Below are positions 26,806-35,404 of a stretch of DNA of 64,000 nucleotides, piece by piece. Source of the DNA: Mesobacillus jeotgali (GTDB lineage: Bacteria; Bacillota; Bacilli; Bacillales; Cytobacillaceae); NCBI RefSeq assembly GCF_014856545.2, contig NZ_CP109811.1, positions 2,722,001 through 2,786,000 on the forward strand. Reading direction: 5' to 3'. Position numbers and translations under genes: made by a program. The notes under the pieces were generated by a model. The model was given only the letters and a program-made list of their open reading frames with translations, was not told the origin of the DNA and did not search any database. How positions within the stretch are numbered: the stretch's first letter is position 1; every line of letters starts with the position of its first letter.

Positions 26806-27549
26806 CTACCCGAAATGTATAGTAAGATAGAGCATTGAAATCAAGCCGATGATAAATGAATACGTTGGAAATTTCACATGGTGATCTTCCTGGCTTTCTG
26901 GTATCAGTTCTTTGTATATAACGAAGAGCATAGCCCCCGCGGCAAAACTCAAACCATAGGGTACGAGGCCATCCACTTCAGAAGCGAGGAAATATCCAAT
27001 AGCTGCTGTCACTATTTCTACAGCCCCTGTAAAAGTTGCAATCATAAGTGCCTTTAATCTGGACATTTTCTGATGAAGTAAATAAAGCCCAACGAGAAAT
27101 CCTTCGGGGGCGTTTTGCAGTCCGATTGCAAAGGCAATAATTCCACCAAGATTTTCTTCGCCCACTCCATAACTTACCCCTACTGACAACCCTTCAGGCA
27201 AATTATGGAGAGTAATTGCTGTAATGATGACTAATGTTTTTCGATCAACGCCCGATAAAAATTTAAAGTCACTTGTGTCCAGATCTTCCGTCTTTGAATG
27301 AATGAAATTTAATACAAATGTCCCTAATAACATACCGAAGGATAATACCCAGATATTTGATGCTTTCAAAGATTCTGGTATTAAACTGAAGGTTGTGGCC
27401 GCCATCATAATCCCTGAAGCGTAACCAAGAAGTAATGACTTTAACCTTGATGAGACATTATTTAGAAATAAGACAGGAATTGCTCCGAAACCTGTTGCCA
27501 TTGCAGAGATGACAATTCCTAAAAATGCTTCTGCCATAACTTTTTCCAA
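26806..27549 (-). CDS. ZIP family divalent metal transporter
   Basis: 247 aa, eight hydrophobic segments. The paired metal-site helices are present: ITLHNLPEGLSVGVSYGVGE in TM4 and GLQNAPEGFLVGLYLLHQ in TM5. Members import zinc or iron or act in efflux. The start is uncertain: TTG 27549 is only two bases after AGGAGG, while ATG 27537 is 14 bases away. Confidence 0.9.
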   Translation of the reverse strand: MEKVMAEAFLGIVISAMATGFGAIPVLFLNNVSSRLKSLLLGYASGIMMAATTFSLIPESLKASNIWVLSFGMLLGTFVLNFIHSKTEDLDTSDFKFLSGVDRKTLVIITAITLHNLPEGLSVGVSYGVGEENLGGIIAFAIGLQNAPEGFLVGLYLLHQKMSRLKALMIATFTGAVEIVTAAIGYFLASEVDGLVPYGLSFAAGAMLFVIYKELIPESQEDHHVKFPTYSFIIGLISMLYLTIHFG

Positions 27550-27627
27550 TGCCTCCTAATTTACAAAAGTAAAATACTTTTCCCCTTAAATCAGGAAGTT
27601 ACACTTGGAAAAAATTAATCAATGTGA

Positions 27628-28011
27628 TCATGGTGCAACCAGTTCAACCTTCATACGATCAGGACCTTCAAAAAACACTGCATAGTGATCTGCTCCCCCT
27701 GCAAAAGGGTGTCTGTCTTGATAGAGAATGTAAAGATTTCTTTCCTTAAGTTTTGCCGTCATTTGATCCACATGTTCCCGTGATTCTGCATAAAAAGCTA
27801 GGTGATTCAAACCGGCGCGGGATCGATGATATCCAGCATCAATGAACTTTTCTTCAGTTTGCACAAAAACTATATAGGTCGTTTTAAACTTCCAGCTTAT
27901 GCCCCTATCCCATTTCTGATAGACTTCATAGTTCAACTCGCTTAAAAACCAGCCCCAAAATTCAATGGCTTTTTTTAAATCGGTTACATTGATTTCAACA
28001 TGGTGCAGCAC
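27628..28011 (-). CDS. VOC superfamily (glyoxalase/dioxygenase fold) protein
   Basis: About 127 aa. LHHVEINVTDLKKAIEFWGW opens the fold; LNHLAFYAESREHVDQM and a final YAVFFEGPDRMKVELVAP give the His and Glu ligand positions of a VOC metal site. I prefer GTG 28011, nine bases after AGGAGG; ATG 28020 abuts the RBS. Reaction unknown. Confidence 0.88.
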   Translation of the reverse strand: MLHHVEINVTDLKKAIEFWGWFLSELNYEVYQKWDRGISWKFKTTYIVFVQTEEKFIDAGYHRSRAGLNHLAFYAESREHVDQMTAKLKERNLYILYQDRHPFAGGADHYAVFFEGPDRMKVELVAP

Positions 28012-28100
28012 CTCTAACATCCTCCTGGCAAAAAACTTGTTTTGTATTTTGGACCCTGCAATTGGAAAGACTAAGACAAAATAAAAAAGGAAGTCATGTT

Positions 28101-28613
28101 ATGTATTTTGCTATTGCCGTGGCGGTTATTCTGATACTCGCTTATTTTTTGGTTGATTGGAAACGATGGAAGAATTTCTACCCAACGATTCAATTTTATA
28201 TCATATGTAATTTAATGTATAACTTCATATTCTTCAATCATACGTTATGGGCATATAATCCAAAATCACCATGGCTGAATCATACATTCATTGATCTGAC
28301 TTTTAGTTTGATCATCATTCCCAGCATGTTAATGGTCTATCTTAACTATATCCCAAAAATGTTTAAAAATTATCTATCCTATCTAGCCGCATGGGTAACT
28401 GCATTTACTGTTGTTGAATACTTTTTCCAAAGGACTGGAATGTTTATTTATGATAATGGATGGGGAATCATTCATTCGGCTATCTTCAATGTCATTATGT
28501 TTTCTGTCCTCGGCATCCACTATAAACGGCCATTATACGGCATCTTGCTTTCTATTCCGATTATAGCAATACTGCTCTATTTCCATCATCCGTCATTCGG
28601 TGACTTGAAGTAG
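28101..28613 (+). CDS. CBO0543-family multi-pass membrane protein
   Basis: About 170 aa from ATG 28101, preceded by AAAGGAAG (an in-frame ATG at 28062 has no RBS). Five hydrophobic segments; FYIICNLMYNFIFFNHTLWA and YLAAWVTAFTVVEYFFQRTG resemble the CBO0543 family of Bacillus/Clostridium membrane proteins. Function unknown. Confidence 0.78.
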   Translation: MYFAIAVAVILILAYFLVDWKRWKNFYPTIQFYIICNLMYNFIFFNHTLWAYNPKSPWLNHTFIDLTFSLIIIPSMLMVYLNYIPKMFKNYLSYLAAWVTAFTVVEYFFQRTGMFIYDNGWGIIHSAIFNVIMFSVLGIHYKRPLYGILLSIPIIAILLYFHHPSFGDLK

Positions 28614-28777
28614 TCTCCAGCCTAGGCCAATTAATATGTTTCAGGCTTCTGCTTTGATTCCTGGACAGCATTGCTAATATAATAGAAAGAGGTTATTAAC
28701 AACATGCAAAATTGCTTGCTTTGATTAATAAGCAATTATAATAAAATGGCCTAGATTACAGTTTTCCGGGAGAAGTT

Positions 28778-29728
28778 ATGATACGAACAATTTCTGTTAG
28801 TCCTTTAGGGGATATCCAAACTGGTCTAAGCATCGACGCATTACTTTCAGAAACCAATCATTGGTATTGGATCGATTTCAGTGAACCTACTGATGAAGAA
28901 ATCCAATTATTGAACTCGCCATTGCAGTTTCACCCCTTATCCATTGAAGATTGTATCCATACACTTCAAAGACCTAAGCTCGATTATTATGATGATTATC
29001 ATTTTTTTGTTTTTCAGGCATTGAACGGGGAGTCTATGCAAAAAGAAGAGGTTGATTTATTCCTTGGCCAAAACTACATTGTTACATACCATAGCGTCCG
29101 CACTAGTGAAGTTGAAGATGTGTGGAAGAGACTAGAGCTTGCAAAGACACCTGGTGAATGGAACCCATCGATTGTTCTCTATCATGTTTTGGATAAGATC
29201 GTCGATAATTACTTCCCTCATGTCTATCGAATTGAGGACTTATTGAATGATATTGATGAGAATTCAGCCGACCGGTCAATGGAGGCACTTCTTGAAGATC
29301 TATTTGATACTAGACATGAACTGCTCTCATTAAGGCATACCATCACTCCAATGAGGGATCTGGTATACAGGATGATTAATTCTCATCGCCTTTCCGGAAT
29401 ACTAGAACAAAAAGAGTATTTTGCGGACATCCATGACCATTTATTAAGGCTAGCTGAAAAAGTGGAGGCAAGCCGTGAACTAACAACAGATATGCGTGAC
29501 AGCTACTTGTCGATCAATTCCCATGAAACCAATCGGGTAATGAAAGTACTGACTGTGATCACAACAATTTTCATGCCCCTCACCTTCATTGCGGGAATTT
29601 ACGGGATGAATTTTGAGAATATGCCAGAACTGTCCTGGCGGTTTGGATACTTTGGAGCATTGTTTGCCATGTTTGTCATAGGAATGACCATGTTCTTCTG
29701 GTTCAGGAAAAAGGGCTGGTTTAAATAA
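28778..29728 (+). CDS. corA: CorA-type magnesium/cobalt transporter
   Basis: 316 aa: N-terminal cytosolic alpha/beta domain, long helices, then two C-terminal membrane segments with the signature G-M-N (IYGMNFENMPE) near residue 275 and a basic end (RKKGWFK). It is a homopentameric divalent cation channel. A second, more divergent CorA gene lies 1.5 kb away on the other strand. GGGAGAAG ribosome site. Confidence 0.93.
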   Translation: MIRTISVSPLGDIQTGLSIDALLSETNHWYWIDFSEPTDEEIQLLNSPLQFHPLSIEDCIHTLQRPKLDYYDDYHFFVFQALNGESMQKEEVDLFLGQNYIVTYHSVRTSEVEDVWKRLELAKTPGEWNPSIVLYHVLDKIVDNYFPHVYRIEDLLNDIDENSADRSMEALLEDLFDTRHELLSLRHTITPMRDLVYRMINSHRLSGILEQKEYFADIHDHLLRLAEKVEASRELTTDMRDSYLSINSHETNRVMKVLTVITTIFMPLTFIAGIYGMNFENMPELSWRFGYFGALFAMFVIGMTMFFWFRKKGWFK

Positions 29729-29731
29729 AGC

Positions 29732-29773
29732 AAAAACCATTGAAGCCACAGCACAGGCTTCAATGGTTTTTTT
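29732..29773. terminator. Bidirectional terminator
   Basis: 14 bp stem AAACCATTGAAGCC/GGCTTCAATGGTTT between convergent corA and the 64 aa gene, with A and T runs on both sides. Confidence 0.93.
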
Positions 29774-29954
29774 CGTTTTGCTTTTCATCGTCCTGCTTCA
29801 GGTTTATAAAATCCTCGATCAAGCATTTACTGCTTATCATAATTCCTGATATGAAAAATGCAATTGTAACTGTGAACGGGAAATAATAAAACGCTAACAT
29901 CGAAGTGGCGATCGTCCATACAAGCCAGAAATATTTCTCATGCTCATCAGCCAT
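29760..29954 (-). CDS. Small 64 aa membrane protein downstream of spoIIP-like gene
   Basis: Two hydrophobic segments (about 9-27 and 28-44) and a charged C-terminus (LKQDDEKQNEKNH). Its start overlaps the spoIIP-like stop by 8 bp, so it is translationally coupled. In B. subtilis a small membrane protein gene, yqxA, also follows spoIIP, but I see no clear sequence match. Confidence 0.7.
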   Translation of the reverse strand: MADEHEKYFWLVWTIATSMLAFYYFPFTVTIAFFISGIMISSKCLIEDFINLKQDDEKQNEKNH

Positions 29955-31077
29955 TTACTTCTTCCGCCTTCCAGTAAAGCTGACTGATTGCATCTGCTAA
30001 AGCTTCTATTGTATTTTTTAATTCTTTCATATTATTGTCGACACCGCCAACTTCAACTACCACAGTGTTTGCATGCAGATCCTGATTGTATATTCCATCT
30101 ACGCCGATTCCCTTTTTGGGCAAGACTCCCTTGCTGATCCCTGGATAATTCTTATTAAGGATTTTATGAAGCTCGTTTGCAAACTTCAGGTTCTTCTGGA
30201 AGTTCTTATTTTCCTCGCCTATTACAAAAACTAATCTGGCGTAAGGCTCATTATTAATCATAGCTGTTGTTGAATCTTTTCTGACAGAGTCTCGATGAAG
30301 ATCAATAAAATACTCTAATTTCTGGTTGCCAGCCATTGCCTCTTGGACCAAAGAACGTGATACCTCATATGACCTATGAGTCAGCCACCCTTTTTCATCA
30401 AGCTCCTGGCCTATATTGGTCTTATCTACCCTTGCTCCAATTCCTCTTTTCTCTAATTCCTTGCCTAACAATTCACCTACAATAGTGATATTTGTCTTTC
30501 CATCAACAGCCTCATTTTCATTCTCTGCTCCTTCCAGTCCAAGCAATGGCAGGTAGGATTCCCAGCTGTGAGTATGATAAATAAATACCGATTTTTCTGG
30601 TGGGGATGAACCGGTGTATATTTTCCCGCTGTTCAGCTCCTCCAATTCATTCGCTGCCATATTCCTTTCCTGCAGCAGAACCTCCATTGGAGGAGCAGAT
30701 TCGATTGGGATATCCGTAAAATCAACGCCTTCATCGGCAATTAGGAAGTTTGAATCAAATGCCATAAACCCTGGGATTCCGGTCCTGACCAGACTCCTAA
30801 GGTCATTCATTTCAATGTTTGTAAGCAATTTAAATCCAGTAGAGAATATAGGTAAATCAGTATTGGATCCTGTCAATGCATGTCCAATCAATGGATTCTC
30901 ATAACTTATGATCCTCAAGAAAACTTCTGCACCAATATCTCCGTTTACTTTGAATTTAAAAATGCTGATGTTCGAAGAAGAAATGAAACCGGCTATTAGA
31001 AAAAAACTGAATGTGCAAACAATGATAATTAAAGTCGAAACCATTTTTCTATAAAAATTGACCAATATTCCAGCCAT
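29947..31077 (-). CDS. SpoIIP-type stage II sporulation protein (peptidoglycan hydrolase)
   Basis: 376 aa. N-terminal membrane segment (about 12-35). The amidase domain starts near residue 160 with KSVFIYHTHSWESYLPLLG and includes EYFIDLHRDSVRKDSTTA and a closing VVVEVGGVDNNMKELK; H, E, H and E candidates for the zinc/active site are visible. SpoIIP acts with SpoIID and SpoIIM during engulfment. gpr is not next to it, so it may be a paralogue of the main spoIIP. Confidence 0.87.
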   Translation of the reverse strand: MAGILVNFYRKMVSTLIIIVCTFSFFLIAGFISSSNISIFKFKVNGDIGAEVFLRIISYENPLIGHALTGSNTDLPIFSTGFKLLTNIEMNDLRSLVRTGIPGFMAFDSNFLIADEGVDFTDIPIESAPPMEVLLQERNMAANELEELNSGKIYTGSSPPEKSVFIYHTHSWESYLPLLGLEGAENENEAVDGKTNITIVGELLGKELEKRGIGARVDKTNIGQELDEKGWLTHRSYEVSRSLVQEAMAGNQKLEYFIDLHRDSVRKDSTTAMINNEPYARLVFVIGEENKNFQKNLKFANELHKILNKNYPGISKGVLPKKGIGVDGIYNQDLHANTVVVEVGGVDNNMKELKNTIEALADAISQLYWKAEEVNG

Positions 31078-31161
31078 TCAATCACCCTTTTGCATGTGAT
31101 ACCAATTTGTAAGTACACTCTCTGTTAATCCATAAATATGTACAAATGAAGATTTTAGACT

Positions 31162-31190
31162 AAAAAACGCCTGGACAGATGTCCAGACGC
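31162..31190 (-). terminator. Terminator of the second CorA-like gene
   Basis: CTGGAC/GTCCAG core stem extended by flanking GC pairs, followed by T6 on the minus strand. Confidence 0.85.
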
Positions 31191-31194
31191 TCAG

Positions 31195-32133
31195 TTAGAA
31201 ATATTTCTTTTTCCAAAAAATGAATGCGGTTAATCCCGCCAATAAGACGGCCATACTAATTGCCAGGATAAACGCATACGGACTATGTTGAAATGGAAGA
31301 TTAACGTTCATGCCATAAAAGCTTGCTACCATCGTCGGAAACGATAGAATGATGGTAATCGATGTAAGAAACTTCATCACCATATTTAGATTATTTGAAA
31401 TAATAGAAGCAAATGCATCCATCATTCCGCTTAAAATGGAGCTGTATGTCTCAGCCATTTCAATGGCCTGGGTATTTTCAATGATGACATCCTCAAGCAA
31501 ATCCTTGTCTTCTTCGTACATTTTCAAGTAATTGAAGCGCATGATCTTGGCAAGAACGACTTTATTGGATTTAAGTGATGTCGTAAAGTAAACCAAACTT
31601 TTCTCTAATGCGAGAAATGCATACAATTCCTTGTTTTTCATCGACTGGTGGAGCTCACGCTCGATCTCATTTGTCTTTTTATTGATTTGTTTCAGATAAC
31701 GTAAGTAATATATAGAAATTACATAAAGGATTTGCAAGGCAAATCTCGTTTTCTTAAAAGAATAAAATTCCTTGACTCTATTTGACTTGAATTCATTCAA
31801 TACAGGCGTCTCTTTGAGTGAAACAGTTATGATACAATTCGGCGTTTGAATGATTCCAACTGGGATGGTTTCATAGATTGGGAAACCTGATTCATCATGT
31901 GTGATGTACGGATAGTCAACAATTATATAAACAATTCCGTCTTCCTTTTCAATTCTCGGCCGCTCTTCATCATCAAGTGCATCCTTTATAAAATCAACTG
32001 CGACTCCTGTTTCATTCGCCACTCTGATGATTTCATCTTCAGAAGGATGTACCATATTAACCCAACAGCCTTTTATAATTTCATCAACACGTATTAAATG
32101 TCTTTCTTCACTGCTTTTAAAAATTTCCAGCAT
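31195..32133 (-). CDS. CorA-like magnesium transporter, second paralogue
   Basis: About 312 aa from ATG 32133 (AGGAGG seven bases upstream); a TTG at 32169 is in frame but less likely. Two C-terminal membrane segments with the GMN signature (SFYGMNVNLPFQ) and a basic KKKYF end. It is distinct from the corA at 28.8 kb. It may be coupled to a 40-codon ORF that ends 20 bp upstream. Confidence 0.9.
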   Translation of the reverse strand: MLEIFKSSEERHLIRVDEIIKGCWVNMVHPSEDEIIRVANETGVAVDFIKDALDDEERPRIEKEDGIVYIIVDYPYITHDESGFPIYETIPVGIIQTPNCIITVSLKETPVLNEFKSNRVKEFYSFKKTRFALQILYVISIYYLRYLKQINKKTNEIERELHQSMKNKELYAFLALEKSLVYFTTSLKSNKVVLAKIMRFNYLKMYEEDKDLLEDVIIENTQAIEMAETYSSILSGMMDAFASIISNNLNMVMKFLTSITIILSFPTMVASFYGMNVNLPFQHSPYAFILAISMAVLLAGLTAFIFWKKKYF

Positions 32134-32153
32134 TTGATCAACCTCCTCTTCAA

Positions 32154-32276
32154 TTATTGAGGAAGCCAACTACCTTTTTTAAGAGTTGATAGTCTTGCAG
32201 CATTCAATTGTATCAAATCTAATAGATGATCGACTTCCCCGCACCTATCGGGATCAGGTTCTTTTGAATAACCCAA
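32154..32276 (-). CDS. Candidate 40 aa leader ORF upstream of CorA-like gene
   Basis: TTG at 32276 lies nine bases after AAAGGAG and opens a 40-codon frame (MGYSKEPDPDRCGEVDHLLD, continuing to LKKGSWLPQ) that ends at TAA 32154-32156, 20 bp before the CorA-like ATG. It is not hydrophobic. It could be a small protein or a leader peptide that senses translation; no match is known to me. The TTG start keeps confidence modest. Confidence 0.42.
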   Translation of the reverse strand: MGYSKEPDPDRCGEVDHLLDLIQLNAARLSTLKKGSWLPQ

Positions 32277-32376
32277 AGATACCAACTCCTTTCTGTTTTC
32301 ACCTCTTACATCTTACTCCCGACGTGGTCAAACTACAATGGAAACTTGGAATGAAAAATAAGTTTTAATAAAATAA

Positions 32377-32405
32377 TTGACATTATACCCAATAGGGTAT
32401 ATAGT
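32377..32405 (+). promoter_or_regulatory. Sigma-A promoter of the secreted repeat protein
   Basis: TTGACA at 32377-32382, 17 bp spacer and TATAGT at 32400-32405: near-consensus vegetative promoter. The spacer is almost entirely filled by a CsoR-type operator. Confidence 0.85.
32384..32401 (+). promoter_or_regulatory. CsoR/CstR-type operator 1, in promoter spacer
   Basis: Perfect inverted repeat TATACCC-AATA-GGGTATA lying between the -35 and -10 boxes. ATACCC-N4-GGGTAT is the operator type bound by CsoR-family repressors (copper CsoR, persulfide CstR, formaldehyde FrmR). Bound repressor would block polymerase. The effector cannot be told from the site. Confidence 0.78.
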
Positions 32406-32419
32406 AGAAACTACATTAA

Positions 32420-32435
32420 ATACCCGATAGGGTAT
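32420..32435 (+). promoter_or_regulatory. CsoR/CstR-type operator 2, in 5' untranslated region
   Basis: ATACCC-GATA-GGGTAT, a second copy of the operator, 36 bp after the first and two bases before the AAGGAGG ribosome site. Confidence 0.75.
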
Positions 32436-32455
32436 AATAAGGAGGAAAATTTAAT

Positions 32456-32851
32456 ATGGTAAACAAAATGACAAAAACATTCATTGCTTTTGCAATGGTT
32501 CTATCTATACTTGCTGTTGGTATTCCACAGCAAAAAGCTGAAGCTGCTACTACAACAGCAGATGTACTGGTAACAGTAGGACAAATGGGTGCTGATTCTT
32601 ATTCACAAACATTGGATGGAGTTCTTTACACAGTTAACCAAATTGGCTTCATGGCTGACAGGATCCTTTGGACACAAGAACAAATTGGCTTCATGGCTGA
32701 CAGAATTGTATATGTAACAGAGTTCTCACAGGATAACTCTATTAAAGTCATCTATATGGCAACAGCTTTATGGCCAACTGGAACAAAGGATGGTGGATAC
32801 ACTTATAAGGTATCCCTTATGCCGGTGGCAATGCTTCCAGCCGGCTGGTAA
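32456..32851 (+). CDS. Secreted protein with internal QIGFMADRI repeat
   Basis: 131 aa. Signal peptide of about 30 residues ending AEA-A. The mature part contains two copies of QIGFMADRI separated by seven residues, encoded by a near-identical 23 nt direct repeat, with flanking aromatic residues. No cysteine or histidine cluster suggests metal binding. Not recognised. Strong sigma-A promoter with two CsoR-type operators and its own terminator: a single-gene, tightly regulated unit. Confidence 0.82.
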   Translation: MVNKMTKTFIAFAMVLSILAVGIPQQKAEAATTTADVLVTVGQMGADSYSQTLDGVLYTVNQIGFMADRILWTQEQIGFMADRIVYVTEFSQDNSIKVIYMATALWPTGTKDGGYTYKVSLMPVAMLPAGW

Positions 32852-32861
32852 ATAGTAACGT

Positions 32862-32892
32862 AAAAAGGCGAATCCTCGGTTCGCCTTTTTAA
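32862..32892 (+). terminator. Terminator of the secreted repeat protein gene
   Basis: 11 bp stem AAAAAGGCGAA/TTCGCCTTTTT with a 7 nt loop. Confidence 0.92.
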
Positions 32893-33164
32893 TTTCCTCT
32901 AAAATTCACCTGCTTCCTAAAAACACATCTTTTGGCACACCAACTATTTTCATTAAAAAAACACATCATTTATCGATACATTCTATCTACCTTTCCGTAT
33001 ACCTGACTTTATATATATAATCCTTTGGTTACACCTCTCCCCTTCTTACTGATTCATATTTCCCATTCTGCTTTATTCAGCAGGTAACCACTCTTTTTCT
33101 CACAAGAAGAAATCTTCAAAAAATATACTATAATAAGCTTGAAATCTAGTAATTTGGAGGGAAA
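32893..33164 (+). other. Noncoding leader region of alkaline phosphatase gene
   Basis: No ORF with a ribosome site. A TATACT/TATAAT pair near 33125-33134 could supply a -10 box. I looked for direct TTCACA-type repeats of a PhoP box and found none convincing. Confidence 0.4.
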
Positions 33165-33170
33165 ATGAAC

Positions 33171-34553
33171 ATGAATAGAAACTTCAAAAAGAAATTGATT
33201 CCGTTTGCTGTCGTTTCATCTCTCGCTATTGGCGGTCTTTCGGGAGCTTTTACAGCTGACGCAAAGGAATCTACTAAACATAATAATGCTAAAATAAAGA
33301 ACGTCATTTTCTTGATTGGTGATGGTATGGGGGTATCCTATACATCCGCTTACCGTTACTTAAAAGACGACCCAAATACTAAGCTTGCAGAAGGAACAGA
33401 ATTCGATAAATACCTTGTTGGACAGCAGTCTACTTATGCAGAGGATCCTGAAGAAAACATTACAGATTCAGCTTCATCGGCTACAGCAATGTCAGCAGGT
33501 GTTAAAACATATAACGCCGCAATTGGTGTCGATAATGACAAATCCGATGTCAAAACCGTTCTGGAATCGGCCAAGGAACAAGGTAAAGCAACAGGACTCG
33601 TTGCTACCTCCGAAATCACCCATGCCACTCCGGCTTCATTCGGTGCGCATGATGAAAGCCGCAGAAATATGAATGCTATTGCAGAAGACTACTACGATGA
33701 TTTAATCAACGGCGAACACAAGGTCGATGTACTTCTAGGCGGAGGCACTGATCTATTCGATCGCGAAGACCGCAACCTAATTGAAGAATTCCAAAAGGAC
33801 GGCTACAGTTACGCTTCTACTAAAGAAGAGTTAAAAAGCGATCATAATGATAAAATCCTGGGATTGTTCGCCCCTCGAGGCCTTCCTAAAATGATTGACC
33901 GTACAGAAGACGTCCCATCTCTTGAAGAAATGACTACTTCAGCAATTGAAAGATTGAATAAAGATAAAGACGGCTTCTTCTTGATGGTAGAGGGCAGCCA
34001 AATCGACTGGGCAGGACACGATAATGATATCGTTGGTGCTATGAGTGAGATGGAAGACTTCGAAAAAGCGTTCAAAGCAGCGATTGATTTTGCGAAAAAG
34101 GATAAGCATACTCTTGTAATAGCTACAGCTGATCACTCAACAGGCGGCTATTCAATTGGTGCTGACGGAATTTATAACTGGTTCCCTGAACCAATTAAAG
34201 CAGCTAAACGCACACCGGACTTCATGGCAGCTGAAATTGCCAATGGTGCGAATGTCGAAGAAACACTCTCCAAATATATTGACTTAGAATTGACTTCTGA
34301 AGAAATAGATTCAGTCAAAACTGCTGCTGAAGGAGAACTGGCAGAAATCGATCATGCGATTGAAGAAATCTTCAACCACCGTTCGCATACAGGCTGGACA
34401 ACTAGCGGACACACCGGTGAAGATGTAAACGTCTATGCATTTGGACCAACAAGAGAAGCTCTGGCTGGAAAAATTGAAAACACTGACCTTGCGAAACATG
34501 TTTTCAGCATCCTGCAAAACGGTAATAAAGAAATTGAAATTGAAGATAAATAA
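33171..34553 (+). CDS. Alkaline phosphatase, secreted
   Basis: About 460 aa. Start is ATG 33171 (nine bases after GGAGGG) or ATG 33165. Signal peptide ends near ADA-K. Active-site and metal motifs are all present: FLIGDGMG, NITDSASSATAMSAG with the Ser nucleophile near residue 100, EITHATPASFGAHDES, MVEGSQIDWAGHDND, ATADHSTGG and WTTSGHTGEDV. It hydrolyses phosphomonoesters outside the cell, like PhoA/PhoB of B. subtilis, and has the usual length. A hairpin separates it from a lipoprotein gene on the same strand. Confidence 0.94.
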   Translation: MNRNFKKKLIPFAVVSSLAIGGLSGAFTADAKESTKHNNAKIKNVIFLIGDGMGVSYTSAYRYLKDDPNTKLAEGTEFDKYLVGQQSTYAEDPEENITDSASSATAMSAGVKTYNAAIGVDNDKSDVKTVLESAKEQGKATGLVATSEITHATPASFGAHDESRRNMNAIAEDYYDDLINGEHKVDVLLGGGTDLFDREDRNLIEEFQKDGYSYASTKEELKSDHNDKILGLFAPRGLPKMIDRTEDVPSLEEMTTSAIERLNKDKDGFFLMVEGSQIDWAGHDNDIVGAMSEMEDFEKAFKAAIDFAKKDKHTLVIATADHSTGGYSIGADGIYNWFPEPIKAAKRTPDFMAAEIANGANVEETLSKYIDLELTSEEIDSVKTAAEGELAEIDHAIEEIFNHRSHTGWTTSGHTGEDVNVYAFGPTREALAGKIENTDLAKHVFSILQNGNKEIEIEDK

Positions 34554-34561
34554 ATCAAAAG

Positions 34562-34598
34562 ACCCCTCCCGCTGTCTTTCAGGCAGCGGGAAGTCTGT
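34562..34598 (+). terminator. Terminator or attenuator after alkaline phosphatase gene
   Basis: Stem TCCCGCTG/CAGCGGGA with outer GAC/GTC pairs; the following T-tract is weak, so partial readthrough into the lipoprotein gene 25 bp downstream is possible. Confidence 0.65.
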
Positions 34599-34622
34599 TT
34601 ATCAACTGCTGGAAGGTGCTAA

Positions 34623-35291
34623 ATGAGAAATTTTATTGTATGGATAGTGCTAATGTCTTTCCTTGTCGGCTGCAGCCTCGAAGGAAATTCCAATTCGCCA
34701 GAACAAATAGAAAAAGAGGAATCGGTCCAGAAAGAACAAAATGAAGATACTCCCCCTCCCCGTAAATCTATGAATGACTATGTACCGAACCCCCAGGTTA
34801 CAGATGATCGAACTTTACTGAGTGTCGGTGAAACTGTTCGAGATGAGAAAGGTTACGCCAAGTTAATCAGCTACAAAAAAATGGATCAAAGGATTGAAAC
34901 AGGGCCAATTGAAATGGTTGTTAAAGAAGCCAAAATAATCGAATACCATCCCGACTATAGTTTAATAGACTTTTTTCACAGCTATACAGATGAAGAGCGA
35001 TTTACTTTTATGAAAATCTTTGTAGAGATCGAAAACAAGTCAGAAGAAGTGTTGAATTTCGCTCCCGTTGCCATCATTGAATCTGACACAGGAGAAAAGA
35101 AAACTTGGGAAGATGATATTTATTTGGAAGAACTAAATGGTGTAATCCGCCCCGGTGAAAAGAAAGCCGGGAATATTGGAGTCATCGTTGAGAACCCTGA
35201 TATAAAATCCACCCAGATTACGACCAGTAAAGTTTTAAGTAAAAGTGAAGATGATATCTCCAAGGAACAAACAATTTCAATCCAATTTTAG
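34623..35291 (+). CDS. Putative lipoprotein, DUF4352-like
   Basis: 222 aa. Lipobox FLVGC near residue 17, acidic linker (about 20-50), then a beta-rich domain (FMKIFVEIENKSEEVLNFAP, GVIRPGEKKAGNIGVIVENP) typical of DUF4352/telomeric-like immunoglobulin-fold lipoproteins. AAGGTG RBS. It may be partly co-transcribed with the phosphatase. Confidence 0.75.
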   Translation: MRNFIVWIVLMSFLVGCSLEGNSNSPEQIEKEESVQKEQNEDTPPPRKSMNDYVPNPQVTDDRTLLSVGETVRDEKGYAKLISYKKMDQRIETGPIEMVVKEAKIIEYHPDYSLIDFFHSYTDEERFTFMKIFVEIENKSEEVLNFAPVAIIESDTGEKKTWEDDIYLEELNGVIRPGEKKAGNIGVIVENPDIKSTQITTSKVLSKSEDDISKEQTISIQF

Positions 35292-35296
35292 AATCC

Positions 35297-35328
35297 AAAA
35301 GGCGCGGATCCATATCCACGCCCTTTAT
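35297..35328. terminator. Terminator between convergent lipoprotein and DUF421 genes
   Basis: GGCG-C-GGAT paired with ATCC-A-CGCC (one mismatch) with flanking A and T runs. Confidence 0.75.
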
Positions 35329-35404
35329 TAATTAATAAGTATTTAAACGGAATCTCTTCTACCCTTTTCTCTTCTCTTACCATGGTATTCAAGACATTTT
35401 CCCA

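Noticed and set aside
32225..32285. TPP-like riboswitch upstream of the CorA-type gene (GAACCTGATC and GGGGAAG words)
   Set aside because: The upstream half of the thiamine pyrophosphate aptamer (CTGAGA and the ACCC strand) is missing, and the stretch is explained equally well as coding sequence of a small ORF.
33000..33165. PhoP box before the alkaline phosphatase gene
   Set aside because: No set of TTCACA-like direct repeats with regular 11 bp spacing could be found.
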